Positions 59,925 through 64,000 of a DNA stretch of 64,000 nt are shown here, in pieces (the first letter of the stretch is position 1; the number at the start of each line of letters is the position of its first letter). The notes beneath the pieces were generated by a model. The model ran no database searches. It was not told where the DNA came from and saw nothing but the letters and a program-made list of their open reading frames with translations. Source of the stretch: Pholiota molesta (Eukaryota; Basidiomycota; Agaricomycetes; Agaricales; Strophariaceae); assembly GCA_014925825.1 (NCBI GenBank), contig JACGCK010000057.1, positions 62,001 to 126,000 on the forward strand, read 5' to 3'. A program made the position numbers and the translations under genes.

Positions 59925-61772
59925 CTACTTCGTTTCCTGGTGGTTGACCGAAGCGAACGCGGCGGGCCAGTTCTCTTGGAAGACGTATGTATCCTCAGTG
60001 GGAGGAGTGATCTTGGCGCTCCGCGCGTATTTCTCGTCTGCGCGGCGAGAGTTCAATGAACAATAATGAAGGAGTGTCGGATACCGGCGGACAACGGTAA
60101 TGTGCAGGGAAGGAATGATAGGGGTGCGATGGAGCGATTGCGGTTACAGATGAACACACGAGTAGTGGAGCGAGGCAGCGAGGCGTATCATGAGACGGCG
60201 CAGCGTGGTGGATTTAAGGGTGTAGTGGAAGGTCACCGGATTGGGTGGGTGAGAGTAAAATACCAGAGATCAGTAACAGTTTCGCGAATCAGAGAGAAAT
60301 AATAACGGAGGATAAAGAGAGCAAGACCGATGTAGTATAATACAAACGATGACTCTGATAAGATGCTGCGAGACCGCATCGGACCAAGGAAATCAACAGA
60401 CGGACTTGATGCACGGAAGGAGGACCGCGACATCAGCGGAAGGAGGAAGCCAACAATAAAAGGAAGAAAAGAGAGAAGGGGATATTAGATAGAAGGATAA
60501 ACTCACATATTGGATCACTCTCAAGGTTCACAAAGTGTTTAAGTTTCCAACTAGTGCCCTCTGCCGCTTCGTCTTTCCGCCTCTGGCGTTGTTCATTCTA
60601 CAGCATCACACATAAGCTAACGTCAACACAAGCTTCAGCCACAGACGCACCTCAATGCGGCTCTTCTCACGACTCGCAAGCTCAAAATCGCCTTCCCGAA
60701 TCCTTTCGCGACAGGAACCACAGCCTCCGCGTCTCGTACTCCCCAATATCCGTATCCCATGCCACCGGTACGACCTCTGCTTGTTCTCGTTGACCTCATA
60801 GAATGGACCCGAGCCGCCCTTCACGAACTTGCTGCTCTCGTGCCATGTGCCTTCCACGACAGTCTCACGGGGTCCAGCCCCGCCCATCCGGGCAACGGCG
60901 TGAGTGTCGCCTTGAAGGTATGTGATTTGCCCGAAAAGTAGCCCTTGCCCTTGTATTCGATCGTGCAGACATGGCCGCCGCCAACATGTAGCTGGTCTCT
61001 GCGAGCTCGATGTACGGGGAGCCGTACCACAGGCCGTCTATGCGCAGTCGCGGGAGGGTGATCAGATACTGCTCCGCGGACGGGCCTGAGCCGACGGTGA
61101 GGATGGCGTGGCCGATTTGTTGACGATGATGGAGCCAGATGAGAAGGAGGTCTTCTGCGCGTTGTGGCCGACGAGACGCAGTTTCTTGTCGCGTTCTCGA
61201 TGACGTAGCAGTGATAGGTGGGTGGTGCGAGACCTGCTCGACGAGGAGCTGCGTCTCGCCGCGTCCGTTCTTGTCGGGCCAGCTGCCGTAGAATACCTCG
61301 CCGAGGACGGGATTAAGGGGTCTATGGATCTGAAATATCAGGGAGAGAGGTAGAACAAGATCGGCGTTGCGTACTTTTTCTCAGATCCCATCTCCTCATT
61401 GCGCGATGTGTACTGATCCTTCAGGGTACTGATGAACCACCGGAGACGCAAGGGCGCGATCTTGACCGGGCGCGGCATCGGCGATGGCAGCGAAATAGTC
61501 TGGGCGCTCACACCAGTAGGCTGCGGGCATAAACGCGATTAGGATGTGATATGAAGAGATCCCCTCTACATACCGGAAATTCAGTGAGAGAGGTGGGGGA
61601 GAGGATGAAGGGTGGAGCGGTGAGAGAGGAGAGGTCGCCGGAAAAGGAGGCGATGGATTTGAGGAAGGAGGTCCAGCTGCCTCGCTGGCTGCGGGTACGG
61701 CCTGCGGAGGACGTGGTTAGCGGTGGCGAAGAGAAGAGAGGGACGGCGTACGCTGGCTTCTTCGGTGGTCAT
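59925..61772 (-). CDS. KES1: Oxysterol-binding protein, Kes1/Osh4 type
   Basis: This is a short OSBP-related protein that exchanges sterol and PI4P between membranes. It starts at ATG 61772 ([10 protein letters not shown]). The N-terminal lid and following helix are characteristic: [19 protein letters not shown], then [17 protein letters not shown] and [33 protein letters not shown] then SEKK follows near 61400, then [20 protein letters not shown] and the signature [13 protein letters not shown] near 61240. Later blocks are [13 protein letters not shown] near 61000, [38 protein letters not shown], and the C-terminus [20 protein letters not shown], with the stop at 59925. No PH domain is present, as expected for Osh4. 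Frame changes lie near 61735, 61450 and in the 60700-61200 part. Several introns are present. Confidence 0.88.
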
Positions 61773-63302
61773 GGCAGTCAAGGTCCATTCAATCTCGATG
61801 ATGTAATCCCTTTTATTCCCACCCCGGCACTTCCCGCCTCTATCAACCACCCACTCTGACGCTCACCACCATCCCATACCAGTCATAGTTGGCAGCCCCA
61901 CAATCTAGCCAGCGTTCCTCTTATAATGGTTATTTAGACTGCATTACACCCGACGGCATACTCTGGCAGCTCTGGCAATAGTACTGCGTGAGTTGTCATC
62001 TGTTATACACCATGCTCTCTTGCGCGCTCCTACTTACCTGGCTTGGAAGTTGGGTGACCCGGCTTCTGTCTACGAACTTGTTGTTCTTGCTGTGTTTTGA
62101 GACGCTATATTTACTGAGCTGTGTAGAAGATCAAATGGATGATTTTCCACTCTGGATAACCCTATTCTGGGCCATGACATGGAGTCCCACAAAGCTCGAG
62201 CACTTTGACCGCGTTTCATTTAGCTTGGTGTCTCCTTGGAAGCCTTTCCGTTTTGAACGGCAACCGCTGTGGGCTATGGCGTGCATAGCGCGACTCATTA
62301 ACAAACTGGCGTTCATACATGTGTCACTCTGAACAGGGTGTCGGGAAGCCTTTACAACTCGATCTTCATCGATATGGTATCACTTTCTGACAGTTTTGGC
62401 GACAGCATTGTCAATCCGCCGACTCAGTACCGGATGGACGCTTTGGTTAATGGCCTTCCTGTTATAACTTATCGCGTCGTCATATATATCAAAACTGTCC
62501 AACTTGGGTGCCACGGTAATCAAGATTCCGAGGCTGCTGATCAATGCCAATCTTCGCTCTCGAATACCTTTCAGATTTCGAAACGCAAGCTGTGTTGAAG
62601 ATTGAAGGGTTGATAAGCTGTGTTGAAAGATTGAAGGGTTGATCTCCTACTCCTGTGGATATCAACTATTCGCTTTTGTGGGGAGCGGATGCCTAAGTAA
62701 GTGTTTCATTCTCACATCCCAGGGATAAAAGGACTGAAGGCAGACATAATAGTTATTTTTGAAACCAAGCTGGGGAAATTGTATTTACTCTATGATCTGA
62801 TATCCCAACACAGATGAACAGGCAAATGTTCAATCATACATAGCCTGTATGCGGATCAATAGTCACAGGTCAGTCATTATGCGGATTGTTTGGAGAGACC
62901 ATGCATGTCCCTAGATTCTTTGTCTTCGTCGTCTGCCCTCCAGCAATTATAATTCTGAATTACCGGGCCAAGCGTTTGCATCCAGGGATATCGACGGGAT
63001 CCCACAAACTAATTCTCGAGTCTGAGCTGCCTTGAGAAATTTGTGATATTGGTGTCCTTCGATCAATCCCTGCTGATAGATCATATCCATAATTGAATGC
63101 TCATTACACCTTTCAGCGCTCCGGAACCTCCTCGACATCATCCGCTATCTGACTTCCATTACACTTCACGCATCATATCAAGAGATTGGATAATGAATCC
63201 TGTCTCGGGGAAAGCTATAGAGGAGCTTTGTGCTCTATATCAACTCCCTTCTCCGAGCTTTATAACTCACCTGTTTACAGATCTTCTCCAAGCCCACTTT
63301 TG
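61773..63302. other. Intergenic stretch between OSBP and DUF6533 genes
   Basis: The plus-strand frame at 61988-62332 is hydrophobic but has no recognisable family, and I do not call it. A tandem repeat at 62588-62643 is listed separately. Both flanking genes point away, so both promoters may lie here. Confidence 0.4.
62588..62643. repeat. Tandem duplication, two units of about 28 bp
   Basis: The units AGCTGTGTTGAAGATTGAAG... and AGCTGTGTTGAAAGATTGAA... are adjacent and identical except for one extra A in an A-run (AA versus AAA). Either a recent slippage or duplication, or an identical pair with one base-count error. Confidence 0.85.
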
Positions 63303-64000
63303 ATGTCGCAAGGGAACATGACCCAGCAAAACCCTCTCGCTGAAGAGCTTGCAGGAATATTAATTGCCGCCAGAAACGTCGTTAATGGCAACTATTCCAG
63401 TTGTGAGTATGCAGAGGTTTCTTTCGTTTGCATCGAGATCATTCTAACTTCACTTAGGCATTACGTTTACTTTACTGTTCTACGATACATTGTTGATGTT
63501 CCCGAAAGAGGTGTGTACTCTCTATTGACCTGGCTCCGTAACCTTCTGATAAATGGCCAGCTGGAATATATCTGGAGGTAAATGCGAGAGTTCTCTTACT
63601 CTCCGTTTGGACAGTAACGCCAGTATCAGGAGCAAGTGGTCGACTCCAAAGGTCATATATATCTTAGTAAGATACTATGCATTGATTCACCTCGGGTATG
63701 TCTGTATTTCGTCAATATTCCACGTTATTCCTAATTTATTCGTGAAGAATCCTGCTCTCCAGTATGTCATTTTTCTGTTGAAGGACGTAATCATCACCGT
63801 AATGGGTCATTTCATTTACAGTTACCACTCGCAGAACTGACGGGCACAACGTAAGAACCTTCGCTCCTTTATTTATGCAGCTCAGTATTGACGAATCTCG
63901 ACAGTTGTAAGGCAGACATCCTATGTCCTCATGTTTCGAGACTTGACAAATGTTCTCGGTGTTATTGTAGATGCGAATTCTACTGCTGGTTGGTATCTCT
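63303..64000 (+). CDS. DUF6533 membrane protein (3' partial)
   Basis: This is a fungal integral-membrane protein of unknown function, abundant in Agaricomycetes. It starts at ATG 63303 (MSQGNMTQQNPLAEELAGI). Exons 63303-63402, 63458-63510, 63561-63577 and 63624 onward join to read ITFTLLFYDTLLMFPKELEY, then IWRSIRSKWSTPKVIYILVR and YYALIHLG. This is the typical first-helix, YIW, WS-K and RY pattern of DUF6533. Introns are about 45-55 bp. The rest of the protein, expected to have about seven membrane segments, continues past the window end. Confidence 0.75.

Noticed and set aside
61988..62332. 114-codon hydrophobic frame left of the tandem repeat
   Set aside because: No family pattern, no splice partners, and an overlapping opposite-strand frame of similar quality.

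Overview
This window comes from a filamentous basidiomycete, almost certainly an agaricomycete mushroom. The introns are short (about 45-60 bp, GT-AG) and the protein families are typical of that group: DUF4470, DUF6533, a caspase-like C14 protein, TPR/F-box genes and a tyrosine-recombinase retrotransposon. There is no bacterial or organellar signature.

Layout, left to right. 1-3184 (+): 5'-cut DUF4470 gene. 3705-8788 (-): vacuolar/cytosolic alpha-mannosidase AMS1 (GH38). 9377-11748 (-): Hpc2/ubinuclein-type HIRA-complex subunit. 12638-13748 (-): short-chain dehydrogenase, with a decayed duplicate of its 3' end at 15165-15510. 17013-19647 (+): AKR1 palmitoyltransferase. About 19980-22520 (-): TPR/F-box gene, head to head with a second F-box gene at 23155-24860 (+). 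25309-27818 (+): TDP1 DNA-repair enzyme. 28389-30208 (-): stand-alone adenylate-forming enzyme. About 32668-34949 (+): single-pass membrane protein with a long cytosolic tail. 36484-40840 (-): DIRS/Ngaro-like retrotransposon (Gag, RT-RNase H, tyrosine recombinase). 40922-41942 (+): hormone-sensitive-lipase-type hydrolase, apparently lacking its 5' exons, abutting the element. 41943-48346: 6.4 kb gene-poor stretch. 48531-51540 (+): two-finger GATA factor with a pyrimidine-rich leader, a uORF, and about 1.1 kb of pyrimidine-rich 3' flank. 54345-55049 (-): coiled-coil protein. 55514-58310 (+): caspase-like protein. 58678-59420 (+): isoprenylcysteine methyltransferase-like protein. 59925-61772 (-): Kes1/Osh4 oxysterol-binding protein. 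63303-64000 (+): DUF6533 membrane protein, cut by the window end.

The genes do not form one pathway. They are a mix of housekeeping functions (vacuole and lipid handling, protein lipidation, chromatin assembly, DNA repair, nitrogen/iron-type GATA control) and expanded accessory families.

Two things stand out. First, the retrotransposon's Gag and RT frames are the same frame, separated by one UAG. RT has no AUG for about 130 codons after it. The recombinase then overlaps RT by 484 nt in the -1 frame, also without an AUG in its first 131 codons. Translational readthrough plus frameshifting is one coherent explanation. Second, nearly every host gene is broken by one-base frame changes, mostly apparent loss of a base in a short homopolymer, while the retroelement frames are clean. 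This looks like assembly consensus error rather than wholesale pseudogenisation. Gene models are therefore given as spans, with frame changes noted.
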